6,017 nt of DNA from an uncultured Eubacteriales bacterium (GCA_902796635.1 CADBPU010000028.1:1-6017); one strand, 5' to 3'. Shown: positions 1 to 5,915, numbered from the stretch's first letter. Translations and numbers: made by a program. Notes: a model not told the origin generated them from the sequence alone.

Positions 1-1225
1 CAAGCGAGGTTCCACTTTCCAATTCCTTTATTGCAGATGAAATACTCTTTTCTGCTTCTTTCAAAGCATTGGCATGTCTTGTATTTGTAATTAAAAGTCC
101 ACCAGAAAGCATATTTTTGTTGACAACCAAATTGTATATGTCTTCTTTCAATTTCAAAACTCTTTCGTTTCTTATTGCACTTATCTCAATCATCTTATCA
201 AAAGTTTTATTGATTTTTTTTGGCAAATCAATTTTGTTGATAACATATAGAACAATCTTGTTTTTTACTAATTTCAAAATCTTTTCATCATCTTTTTCTA
301 TTGGCTTACTGCCATCAAGCACAACCAAAATGATGTCTGCACTTTTTACGCTTTGTTCGGCTCTTTCAATACCTATTCTTTCTACAATACTTTCTGCTTC
401 TCTAATGCCTGCTGTATCGATTACATTAAAAGAAAGATTTTTGTAGACATAATTATCTTCAATCGTATCTCTTGTTGTTCCTGCAATATCTGTAACGATT
501 GCTCTGTTATAGCCAACAAGTGCATTGAGCAAACTGCTTTTGCCTGCGTTTGGCTTACCTAAAATCAAAACATTAATTCCGTTTTTTACAAGTCTGCCTG
601 TGTCAACTGTTGCAAGCAATTCATCAATTTTTTCTTTACATGTCAAAAGTTCACTTTTGATTTCTTCTGCTGTTGAATAGTCTATATCTTCTTCTGGATA
701 ATCAAGAGCAACTTCCACCTTTGCTTCGCAATCTGTCAGCATGCTTTGAACAGAATTTACTTTTTCTTTTAATTTTCCTATCATAAGATTATAGCCAGCT
801 TTTACGGCTTCTTCGCTTTGGGCGTTTATCATATCAATAACACCTTCGGCGCTATCCAAACTCATTTTTCCATTGACAAAAGCTCGTTTTGTGAATTCTC
901 CACTCTCTGCAAGAACTGCGCCTTTTGACAAAAGTTCATTTAATATTCCATTTGCAATGATGATACCACCATGACATTGAATTTCAACCATCTCTTCACC
1001 TGTATAAGAATATGGCTCTTGAAACCAAACAACAAGCGCTTTTTCATTAAAATTTTGAGTGTTAACTTCCACAAGATACATTTTTCTTGCTTCCATCTTT
1101 TTTGTGTCAAACTTTGTGATTTTTTGCAAAATCTTTTTGCTTTCACTGCCACTCATTCTCACAACGCTTATCCCACCATTGCCTATTGGCGTACTTATTG
1201 CACAAATTGTTTTTTCTTTTTTCAT
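1..1225 (-). CDS. mnmE: tRNA uridine-5-carboxymethylaminomethyl(34) synthesis GTPase MnmE (C-terminus cut by window edge)
   Basis: The minus strand is open from an ATG at 1225 to the window edge (408 codons), and the translation is plainly MnmE/TrmE. With MnmG this GTPase installs the 5-(carboxymethyl)aminomethyl group on wobble U34 of certain tRNAs, using a folate one-carbon donor and K+-stimulated GTP hydrolysis. Visible landmarks: the N-terminal folate-binding domain with PYSYTGEEMVEIQCHGG (71-87) and GEFTKRAFVNGKMSLDSAEG (109-128), a helical linker, then the inserted G domain. G1 is GKPNAGKS (223-230); its Asn226 fits the K+-binding Asn known in this family. G2 is GTTRD (249-253), G3 DTAG (270-273), G4 NKID (330-333) and G5 SA (349-350). 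The family is about 450 residues, so roughly 45 are missing, including the C-terminal CxGK catalytic motif, which lies off-window. No SD precedes the ATG; an extended -10 box sits 6 nt upstream (separate entry). The call is secure. Confidence 0.97.
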   Translation of the reverse strand, partial: MKKEKTICAISTPIGNGGISVVRMSGSESKKILQKITKFDTKKMEARKMYLVEVNTQNFNEKALVVWFQEPYSYTGEEMVEIQCHGGIIIANGILNELLSKGAVLAESGEFTKRAFVNGKMSLDSAEGVIDMINAQSEEAVKAGYNLMIGKLKEKVNSVQSMLTDCEAKVEVALDYPEEDIDYSTAEEIKSELLTCKEKIDELLATVDTGRLVKNGINVLILGKPNAGKSSLLNALVGYNRAIVTDIAGTTRDTIEDNYVYKNLSFNVIDTAGIREAESIVERIGIERAEQSVKSADIILVVLDGSKPIEKDDEKILKLVKNKIVLYVINKIDLPKKINKTFDKMIEISAIRNERVLKLKEDIYNLVVNKNMLSGGLLITNTRHANALKEAEKSISSAIKELESGTSL

Positions 1226-1231
1226 ATTTTT

Positions 1232-1240
1232 ATTATATCA
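1232..1240 (-). promoter_or_regulatory. extended -10 promoter of mnmE, predicted leaderless
   Basis: Minus strand reads TGATATAAT, a perfect extended -10 (TGn plus TATAAT), then six bases (aaaaat) and the mnmE ATG. A start 7 nt after the -10 falls on the A of the ATG. No -35 close to consensus is seen at 16-18 bp spacing (best TTTGTA at 16), which an extended -10 can tolerate. No SD fits between box and start codon. Confidence 0.6.
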
Positions 1241-1292
1241 CAAAAAAAATAAATACAAATTTATTTTATATAATTTTTCAATTACAAAATAT

Positions 1293-1320
1293 TAAAAAAG
1301 CCAAACATTATGTTTGACTT
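1293..1320 (-). terminator. intrinsic terminator of the 129-residue gene
   Basis: Minus-strand RNA forms AAGUCAAAC-AUAAU-GUUUGGCUU (one G-U pair) followed by a run of U ending in UUUUAAU. It begins about 4 nt after the TAA of the upstream minus-strand gene (1325-1327). It therefore separates that gene from mnmE, whose own promoter follows. Confidence 0.75.
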
Positions 1321-1324
1321 GTTT

Positions 1325-1714
1325 TTATAAACTTTTTTCTTCTTCCTTTTTTCTTTCAAGTTCATATATTCTTTCTCTTTTTACTCTTTCAACTTTATTC
1401 ATAACATTGTTTTCTATTTTATTCATTGTAAAATGGTCAGCGAGTTTTAATCTCTCTTGTGTTTCTAAAACTTGTTGAGTTTTTACTGAACGAACTTCGC
1501 ATGTTGATTCGGCAATAAGATATGCAAAATAATATGCTGTAATTTTGTCATCAACACCTGCTTTTTGAAAATCACAAACATGTGGTTTTATATCATGTTT
1601 TGTGTATAGTATTGGTATTAAAATTCCTGTACCCAACTCATCAACAACAAAATCATCACCATTTTTAATCATTTCAAGAACTATATTTACTGTGTTTTGC
1701 AATCCTAATTTCAT
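1325..1714 (-). CDS. uncharacterised 129-residue protein with charged C-terminal helix
   Basis: I do not recognise this family. The start MKLGLQNTVN at 1714 is well supported by AGGAGA four bases upstream and a perfect promoter. Residues 1-75 look like a small mixed alpha/beta domain: a helix, then DDFVVDELGTGILIPIL (20-36), whose hydrophobic strands flank a GTG turn, then a His/Cys-containing stretch (KPHVCDF, 43-49), then a helix with YYFAYLIAES (61-70). Residues about 80-129 are strongly charged (Lys/Glu/Arg), predicted as one long helix or coiled coil. No signal peptide or membrane segment is seen, so it is probably cytosolic. It lies between queH and mnmE on the same strand, but with its own promoter and terminator it is a single-gene unit; a link to tRNA modification is only suggested by position. 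Codon use matches its neighbours, so I treat it as real. Confidence 0.85.
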   Translation of the reverse strand: MKLGLQNTVNIVLEMIKNGDDFVVDELGTGILIPILYTKHDIKPHVCDFQKAGVDDKITAYYFAYLIAESTCEVRSVKTQQVLETQERLKLADHFTMNKIENNVMNKVERVKRERIYELERKKEEEKSL

Positions 1715-1718
1715 AGTA

Positions 1719-1724
1719 TCTCCT
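1719..1724 (-). promoter_or_regulatory. Shine-Dalgarno site of the 129-residue gene
   Basis: AGGAGA on the minus strand, 4 bases before the ATG at 1714. It is the only textbook SD in front of a gene in this window; queH and mnmE have none. It fixes the start codon and shows that the organism also uses SD-led initiation. Confidence 0.85.
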
Positions 1725-1735
1725 ATTACATTATA

Positions 1736-1764
1736 ATTATATTATGCAAAGTGCAATTTGTCAA
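1736..1764 (-). promoter_or_regulatory. perfect consensus promoter of the 129-residue gene
   Basis: Minus strand has TTGACA (1764-1759), a 17-bp spacer and TATAAT (1741-1736), matching both consensus hexamers at ideal spacing. Transcription should start near 1729, giving a leader of about 15 nt that includes the AGGAGA SD. It lies in the 58-bp gap after queH, so the gene need not depend on queH read-through. High constitutive expression is the simple prediction. Confidence 0.85.
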
Positions 1765-1772
1765 TATCAAAT

Positions 1773-2432
1773 TTAGCCATCATAATCTTCATTAGATTTT
1801 GCCATATATTCCCTTAATTTTAGATATTTTTCTCTAAATGCTTTTGAAAACTGACAACCACAGTAATCTTGACGATATAAATTATATTTTTTGCTGAGTT
1901 CTATGCTGTGTTTGTAGCCATCTTGTTTTTTGAAATCACTAAACAAATACTTGACTCCACACTGCTTTGAAACTTCTTCTCCAATTTGGTTGAGAGTATC
2001 GCTATGCTTATAAGGGCTAACTGTCAAAGTTGTGGTGAAAAAATCAAATCCATTTTGTTTTGCATATTCGCCTGTTTTTGAAAGACGTAATCTATAACAT
2101 TTTTTGCAACGTTCTCCGCCTTCTGGCAAATCTTCAAGGCCATTTGCAAGTTCTTCAAAACTTTGGTAGTCATATTCTGCATTGATGACTTTTATGTGTG
2201 GATATGCTTCTTTCAAAAACCTAACTTCTTCTTTATATCTTCTCTCATATTCATCAAAAGGAGATATGTTTGGGTTATAGTAAAACACAGTTATGTCAAA
2301 AAGTGGGTCTAGAACAGATATGCAATGGCTGGAACATGGCGCACAACAAACATGAAGCAACAATTTGGGCTTGTTGCTTTTGTCGATACTCTTTGTCATA
2401 GCCAAAAATTCTTGATAATAATTTCTTTTCAT
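1773..2432 (-). CDS. queH: epoxyqueuosine reductase QueH
   Basis: A 219-residue protein of the QueH family (formerly DUF208), which performs the last step of queuosine synthesis by reducing epoxyqueuosine to queuosine at position 34 of GUN-anticodon tRNAs; it is a non-orthologous replacement for the cobalamin-dependent QueG. The family cysteine set is complete: HVCCAPC (27-33), GERCKKC (106-112) and YCGCQFS (190-196). These supply ligands for the family's iron-sulfur cluster and extra iron site. Other family landmarks are YYNPNISP (51-58), TTTLTVSPYK (133-142) and SDFKKQDGY (165-173). Length is normal for the family. The start MKRNYY at 2432 has no SD but lies 6 nt after an extended -10 box. 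Divergent to the dehydrogenase gene at 2512 and upstream of the 129-residue gene, with no clear terminator of its own, so some read-through is possible. Confidence 0.96.
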   Translation of the reverse strand: MKRNYYQEFLAMTKSIDKSNKPKLLLHVCCAPCSSHCISVLDPLFDITVFYYNPNISPFDEYERRYKEEVRFLKEAYPHIKVINAEYDYQSFEELANGLEDLPEGGERCKKCYRLRLSKTGEYAKQNGFDFFTTTLTVSPYKHSDTLNQIGEEVSKQCGVKYLFSDFKKQDGYKHSIELSKKYNLYRQDYCGCQFSKAFREKYLKLREYMAKSNEDYDG

Positions 2433-2438
2433 GCTAAA

Positions 2439-2466
2439 ATTTTATCACTTAAATAAAAAAAGTCAA
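2439..2466 (-). promoter_or_regulatory. queH promoter, predicted leaderless
   Basis: Minus strand has TTGACT (2466-2461, 5 of 6 consensus), a 16-bp spacer ending in TGA, and TAAAAT (2444-2439). The TGn makes this an extended -10. Six bases (tttagc) separate it from the queH ATG, so a start 7 nt after the -10 falls on the ATG itself. No SD is present. Confidence 0.65.
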
Positions 2467-2469
2467 ATT

Positions 2470-2490
2470 TTATCAAAATATATTTGATAA
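2470..2490. repeat. perfect 8-bp inverted repeat between divergent queH and dehydrogenase genes
   Basis: TTATCAAA (2470-2477), a 5-bp centre and TTTGATAA (2483-2490) form a perfect palindrome. It lies just upstream of the queH -35 and 22 bp before the ATG of the plus-strand dehydrogenase, where a dimeric repressor could act on either gene. It is AT-rich DNA, so a chance palindrome is possible. No regulator is encoded in the window. Confidence 0.4.
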
Positions 2491-2511
2491 GCAGTTTGTT
2501 TTGGGGTTGAA

Positions 2512-3312
2512 ATGAAAAAAGTGAAAAAAGTTGTAATAATAACGGGTGGCACAAGTGGAATTGGTTTAGAAATCAGCAAAATTTACAAAAATAATGGACA
2601 CATTGTGTGTGTGCTTGCCTATGATATAGAAAGAGATGATGATGCAAACAGTTTATATTCTTGCGATGTGACTAATGAAATGCAAGTCAAAGATTGCATT
2701 GAAAAAATTGGCAAAAAATATGGCAAAATTGATGTGGTTGTGAACTGTGCTGGCTATGGACTTGCTGGGGCGCTGGAATTGACACCAACAGAAAGCGCAA
2801 AAAGACAATTTGACACAAACTTTTTTGGCACATATTGCGTGAACAAATATGCAATAAAATTTATGAAAGAAAATTCCTGCATAGTCAATTTGGCAAGTGC
2901 TTGTGCTCTTTTTGCTTTGCCATATAGGGGGCTTTATTGTTCAAGCAAAGTGGCGGTTGATATGTATAGCAAATGTTTGAGAATGGAACTTGCGCCATCA
3001 AAAATAAATGTCATTTCTATATGTCCGGGAGATGTAAAAACCAATTTTTCAAAAAATAGAGTAAAAGTTTTTCAAACCAATGATAGATATGGAGACAGTA
3101 TCCAAAAAAGTATCGCAAAAGCAGAGTCTAACCAAGAAAAACGTATGGAACCAAACAAGGTTGCAAAAAAGATTGTCAAACTTGCAAGCAAAAAACACAC
3201 AAAACCTATGTATATCATTGGTACAAAAGTCAAATTTTTATATTTTTTGAGTAAATTTTTACCACAAAAAGCTATGCTTAAACTTATAAACAAAAAATAT
3301 GGAAAAAAGTAA
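2512..3312 (+). CDS. classical short-chain dehydrogenase/reductase (SDR), substrate unknown
   Basis: A 266-residue Rossmann-fold NAD(P)-dependent oxidoreductase. Visible SDR motifs: cofactor loop TGGTSGIG (11-18), CDVT (51-54; its Asp contacts the adenine in this family), NCAG (78-81), active-site Asn103, Ser129 in LASA, the catalytic pair Tyr142 and Lys146 (YCSSK) and PGDVKT (172-177). All four catalytic residues (Asn, Ser, Tyr, Lys) are present, so it should be active. Asp38 at the end of the second strand leans towards NAD(H) over NADP(H), a weak inference. The last 35 or so residues are basic with a short hydrophobic run (FLYFLSKFL), as in SDRs that sit on membranes and use lipid or polyisoprenoid-like substrates; the substrate cannot be named from this. 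The ATG follows GGGGT at 5-nt spacing, a weak SD. Monocistronic: divergent from queH and closed by its own terminator. Confidence 0.93.
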   Translation: MKKVKKVVIITGGTSGIGLEISKIYKNNGHIVCVLAYDIERDDDANSLYSCDVTNEMQVKDCIEKIGKKYGKIDVVVNCAGYGLAGALELTPTESAKRQFDTNFFGTYCVNKYAIKFMKENSCIVNLASACALFALPYRGLYCSSKVAVDMYSKCLRMELAPSKINVISICPGDVKTNFSKNRVKVFQTNDRYGDSIQKSIAKAESNQEKRMEPNKVAKKIVKLASKKHTKPMYIIGTKVKFLYFLSKFLPQKAMLKLINKKYGKK

Positions 3313-3336
3313 AGCAACAAATTGTTGCTTTTTTTA
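3313..3336 (+). terminator. intrinsic terminator of the SDR gene
   Basis: AGCAACA (3313-3319) and TGTTGCT (3323-3329) form a perfect 7-bp stem followed by a run of eight T. It begins at the first base after the TAA stop. The same hairpin read on the minus strand has no U-tract of that quality, so it is assigned to the plus strand. Confidence 0.88.
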
Positions 3337-3347
3337 TTGTAATACAC

Positions 3348-3372
3348 AAAAAAACACCACCCGTAGGTGGTG
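3348..3372 (-). terminator. strong terminator with UNCG tetraloop (small RNA and probably surface-protein gene)
   Basis: Minus RNA forms CACCACC-UACG-GGUGGUG, a perfect 7-bp stem closed as C(UACG)G, a hyperstable UNCG tetraloop, followed by seven U (3354-3348). The U-tract exists only on the minus strand. It is the first convincing terminator after the surface-protein stop at 3520 and also ends the proposed small RNA. Confidence 0.85.
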
Positions 3373-3421
3373 CAAATGCATTTATACTAAAAAAACAAAA
3401 TGGTAAAAATGTTTTTTTAAC
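3348..3421 (-). ncRNA. candidate small RNA of about 75 nt
   Basis: A perfect minus-strand promoter (3428-3456) predicts a start at about 3421 (a G), and a strong terminator ends transcription at about 3348. The product would be roughly 75 nt: an A- and U-rich, largely unstructured 5' part with two U-rich runs, a 10-bp palindrome AAATGCATTT (3374-3383), and the GC-rich terminator hairpin. No SD-led reading frame lies inside; a 15-codon frame from the ATG at 3381 runs through the terminator and past its end. The unit lies in what could be the 3' UTR of the surface-protein gene ending at 3520, so the RNA may also share its terminator with that mRNA. It resembles no RNA family I can name; function unknown. 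Confidence 0.55.
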
Positions 3422-3427
3422 GACCTT

Positions 3428-3456
3428 ATTATATATCACTAATCTATGGTTGTCAA
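3428..3456 (-). promoter_or_regulatory. perfect consensus promoter with no gene behind it
   Basis: Minus strand has TTGACA (3456-3451), a 17-bp spacer and TATAAT (3433-3428): both hexamers perfect at ideal spacing. Downstream, before the terminator at 3372, there is no gene. This is the main evidence for the small RNA entry. Confidence 0.7.
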
Positions 3457-3519
3457 TACCTAATTTCATTTTTTTTCAAAAAGTTTTTGTCGTTTTTTTT
3501 TGATATTATTATTTTTATT

Positions 3520-5649
3520 TTATTCGTCATCTTTTTCTAAATTTTTGTAATTTTTTAAGATGATAACTCTTTTTGGTTTATTTCTTCTTCTCTCAACTGC
3601 AAAAACAATTCTTATCACAATAAACAGAAATACAACTGAACCTGTGGTGGTTAAAACAAGAGTTGTGTAATTCCTATAACGATTTATTATTCGTCCATTT
3701 GGTCCAATAATATTAAATAGACCATCGTAGTGATATAATTTGATATCACGCTCAGTAGTTATATTTTTGATATCATGAAATGCATAGTCAAACGTTCCAT
3801 TAAAAGGATTATCTATTGTTCCTATTGGAACAAAATAGTAATCAGTTCCACAATCAATATTTTTCACAACAAGATAATATGCAATATCAAATTTTACACA
3901 ATCTTGTTTGCAATCAATTTTATTGTTTATCACGTAAGAAATGAGTGCTAAATCACTTGCATTATTAATTATATATGGTTCTTTGTCCGTTCCTTTGCCT
4001 GTAAATTCAAAATTTTCAATATGTTCCCACCACGTGTTGACAACAAACTCAACAGAAAGTGTCAAATTTTCCGTAATATTTGAAATTTTATATTCTAGTC
4101 CATCTTCAAGTTGTGTTTGCTGAACAGCATTTTCTTCTTCTATTTCATTATTTCCAGAAAGTACAACAGATTTCAAAAATCTCATATCATCGGTTGGTTT
4201 CAAAACAAATGTTATGTCGTCGCCATACTTTATTGTATACAAATAGTCATCATGTTCGGTTTCACTTTCTATTGTTCCATTTTTGCCGTTCCAAGCAATG
4301 TTGACAGTCCTATTTTTTATGCCATAAATTGCCTTTATATGAATACCTTGCACTATATTTGAAATGACTAGCACATTACTTGTTAAATCATTTTCAGTAA
4401 TTGCAAAAATCGAAATATCTTCAATAGGTTGATTCGATGAATCTAAAATTTGCCAATTCTTAAATTCATAAACTTTGTCGTACTCTTCGTCAATAATTGT
4501 ATTTACGCTAACACTGCCATTTTTTACAATATCTCTGTTTTTGTTGTCATAAGAAAGTGTTTCAAGTTCAAAACCAGATTTACCAATCTTTGTCATAACG
4601 CCAGCAATGTTTACTTCTTCCGTTTCAACTACAACATTGTATGTCTCTATAAATTGAATATATATATTAATCACAGAAGTTACATTTTTTATTGTTATTT
4701 CATTATTGGCATTTATTGATGTTATGCTCTCAAAACCTTCTGCCATTTGATTTTGATTGTAGACAAAAATTCGATTAAATAAATGAGATGTATAGTTTAC
4801 AATTGTCAAAGTTATGTCTTGACCATAATAGACATTTGCAACCATACTATTATTTCCAACTGGAATAGGATTGAAGATATTATCGCTTGGTTGCAAAGAA
4901 TATCTACCACCAACGCCATTGTTGGCTTCATCATTTGTTCCACAATAAATTCTAAATTGAAAATTATTCTTTTCAAAATATATTTTAATCACATCATCAC
5001 TTTGAGCATTATTTATGCTTAGTGTTGTATTTTCTAAACTCACATTATTGTTGTTTGAACTATAATATTTTTGATTAAACAAGAATAAATGATAATTAGT
5101 ATCAATATTAAAATCTAAGTCATAATCATCGCCAGAATCTAAATTAATATTTTCAAACAAGCTTTCTCTTACTGATACTTTATTTTCATAAAATACTTTA
5201 TAGACTTTTATATTATGTTTTCTTTTTATTTCCAAAGTCACATTATGGCTTGGCATTGTAAATTGATTATTATTTATTGCAACAACGTTTTGATTATTTC
5301 CTGTTTCATAAGCTACATATTCAGCAAACTCGTATGTTGGTTTCAATTCATAACTAACTGATATTGTTTGATTTTCCACATAATCATTTGTATAACTCTG
5401 CATGTCTATATTCTCGCCATTTATCTCAACACTTTCAAAATTATCATCAACCAAAACTGTCAAAGTATATTGATTGCCAATTGCATATATATTTTTTGCT
5501 GTTTGAGAACTTGTATCATTTATATTTCTATTATTATCAAATAAATTATTATTCAATAACAAAGAATATCCAAAACAAAGCATCAAAAAAGCAACAACAA
5601 AAATAGTTGCAAATGAGAATATTTCTTTTTTTCTGCTTAAATTTTTCAT
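3520..5649 (-). CDS. membrane-anchored surface protein with InlB-like repeats and one GLUG-type module
   Basis: A 709-residue protein starting MKNLSRKKEIF. An upstream in-frame TTG (5694) would add 15 residues but spans the promoter, so the ATG at 5649 is preferred. Order: short basic N-terminus, membrane helix/uncleaved signal (11-32), an Asn-rich linker, then about five diverged beta-rich units (roughly 61-143, 146-225, 229-333, 337-443, 447-536). Units tend to end in a shared pattern, e.g. FTMPSHNVTLEI, ITIKNVTSVINIYIQF, LVISNIVQGIHIKAIYG, YKISNITENLTLSVEF, as in divergent InlB B-repeat/bacterial repeat domains. Residues 540-657 form a GLUG-type module: GKGTDKEPYIINNASDLALI, FVPIGTIDNPFNGTFDY, then YDGLFNIIGPNGRIIN. 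A second membrane helix (661-685) and basic tail (ERRRNKPKR) follow. No LPxTG sortase signal is seen. It is probably displayed outside the membrane for adhesion or interaction; ligand unknown. Confidence 0.85.
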   Translation of the reverse strand: MKNLSRKKEIFSFATIFVVAFLMLCFGYSLLLNNNLFDNNRNINDTSSQTAKNIYAIGNQYTLTVLVDDNFESVEINGENIDMQSYTNDYVENQTISVSYELKPTYEFAEYVAYETGNNQNVVAINNNQFTMPSHNVTLEIKRKHNIKVYKVFYENKVSVRESLFENINLDSGDDYDLDFNIDTNYHLFLFNQKYYSSNNNNVSLENTTLSINNAQSDDVIKIYFEKNNFQFRIYCGTNDEANNGVGGRYSLQPSDNIFNPIPVGNNSMVANVYYGQDITLTIVNYTSHLFNRIFVYNQNQMAEGFESITSINANNEITIKNVTSVINIYIQFIETYNVVVETEEVNIAGVMTKIGKSGFELETLSYDNKNRDIVKNGSVSVNTIIDEEYDKVYEFKNWQILDSSNQPIEDISIFAITENDLTSNVLVISNIVQGIHIKAIYGIKNRTVNIAWNGKNGTIESETEHDDYLYTIKYGDDITFVLKPTDDMRFLKSVVLSGNNEIEEENAVQQTQLEDGLEYKISNITENLTLSVEFVVNTWWEHIENFEFTGKGTDKEPYIINNASDLALISYVINNKIDCKQDCVKFDIAYYLVVKNIDCGTDYYFVPIGTIDNPFNGTFDYAFHDIKNITTERDIKLYHYDGLFNIIGPNGRIINRYRNYTTLVLTTTGSVVFLFIVIRIVFAVERRRNKPKRVIILKNYKNLEKDDE

Positions 5650-5656
5650 ATATACA

Positions 5657-5690
5657 ATTATATTATATATTCTTTGCAAAATAATGACAA
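5657..5690 (-). promoter_or_regulatory. promoter of the surface-protein gene, near-leaderless
   Basis: Minus strand has TTGTCA (5690-5685, 5 of 6 consensus), a 17-bp spacer and TATAAT (5667-5662); a second overlapping TATAAT follows at 5662-5657. The first box predicts a start near 5655 (a G), leaving only about 6 nt (gtatat) before the ATG at 5649. There is no SD. This also argues against the TTG start at 5694, which would lie upstream of the promoter's -10. Confidence 0.65.
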
Positions 5691-5768
5691 ACAATTTTAT
5701 AAGAGTTGTAAAAAAGAAAATACTAAATTATTCCAGTGGCGCACCACTTTCTGTAAATGTTGTACCAA

Positions 5769-5786
5769 ATTTTTTAATTAAAAAAT
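5769..5786. repeat. 18-bp perfect A/T palindrome
   Basis: ATTTTTTAATTAAAAAAT reads the same on both strands. It lies between the two hairpin units, directly after the degenerate terminator copy in minus sense. It may simply be a paired A-tract/T-tract left from a terminator tail. Confidence 0.5.
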
Positions 5787-5812
5787 AGAACCCTTGGGTG
5801 TATGTTCTTAAT
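5780..5812 (-). terminator. degenerate second copy of the minus-strand terminator
   Basis: The first copy of the 34-bp repeat carries the same 5' terminator arm (GAACATAC in minus sense), but the matching 3' arm has become GGGTTC, followed by ATTTTTT. Only a weak AGAAC/GTTCT pairing remains. It may be a decayed or back-up terminator behind the intact one at 5864-5894. Confidence 0.3.
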
Positions 5813-5826
5813 ATATCCATAAACTT
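5793..5826. repeat. 34-bp direct repeat, copy 1
   Basis: Identical over 34 bases to 5878-5911, beginning CTTGGGTGTATGTTC and ending CCATAAACTT. Start-to-start distance is 85 bp. The bases flanking both ends differ, so the match boundary is sharp. Confidence 0.95.
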
Positions 5827-5863
5827 GTGCCAATGGCACTTTCTAGGGCACAACGTATAGCAC

Positions 5864-5894
5864 AAAAAAAGAACATACTTGGGTGTATGTTCTT
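5864..5894 (-). terminator. intrinsic terminator of an RNA or gene entering from the right edge
   Basis: Minus RNA forms AAGAACAUAC-ACCCAA-GUAUGUUCUU, a perfect 10-bp stem, with seven U (5870-5864) running from its base. There is no T-run on the plus side, so it acts on minus-strand transcripts coming from beyond 5894. Its 5' arm lies inside the second copy of the 34-bp repeat. Confidence 0.82.
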
Positions 5895-5911
5895 AATATA
5901 TCCATAAACTT
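5878..5911. repeat. 34-bp direct repeat, copy 2
   Basis: Second identical copy of the 34-bp repeat. Here the repeat is paired with an upstream inverted arm (GAACATAC at 5871-5878), which makes a functional terminator hairpin on the minus strand. Copy 1 lacks that arm. Confidence 0.95.
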
Positions 5912-5915
5912 AATT

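Noticed and set aside
69..1295. Several plus-strand open frames (69-446, 353-562, 971-1252, 1059-1295)
   Set aside because: They lie antisense to, or in overlap with, mnmE, whose minus-strand frame carries all GTPase motifs. Their translations are low-complexity Ile/Phe/Ser/Leu shadows without SD.
3334..3381. 15-codon frame MHLHHLRVVFFCVLQ inside the candidate small RNA, resembling a His-rich leader peptide
   Set aside because: It reads through the terminator U-tract, so its stop would lie beyond the RNA end. There is no SD and no histidine gene downstream.
3284..3469. Minus-strand 61-codon frame between the SDR and surface-protein genes
   Set aside because: Its codons run across the consensus promoter, two terminator hairpins and the antisense of the SDR 3' end. 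It has no SD, and the translation is unremarkable.
3472..3500. CAAAAAGTTTTTG hairpin with a T-run on the plus strand after the surface-protein stop
   Set aside because: The stem is almost all A-T, and the T-run is on the strand opposite the surface-protein gene. The UNCG terminator at 3348-3372 is far better.
5647..5694. TTG start adding 15 residues to the surface protein
   Set aside because: That stretch contains the promoter hexamers (TTGTCA-17-TATAAT) and has no SD. The ATG at 5649 opens directly onto a normal basic-plus-hydrophobic N-terminus.
5793..5911. CRISPR-like pair of 34-bp repeats
   Set aside because: There are only two copies, the 51-bp gap contains a related hairpin and terminator tail and is not a unique spacer, and no cas genes are visible.
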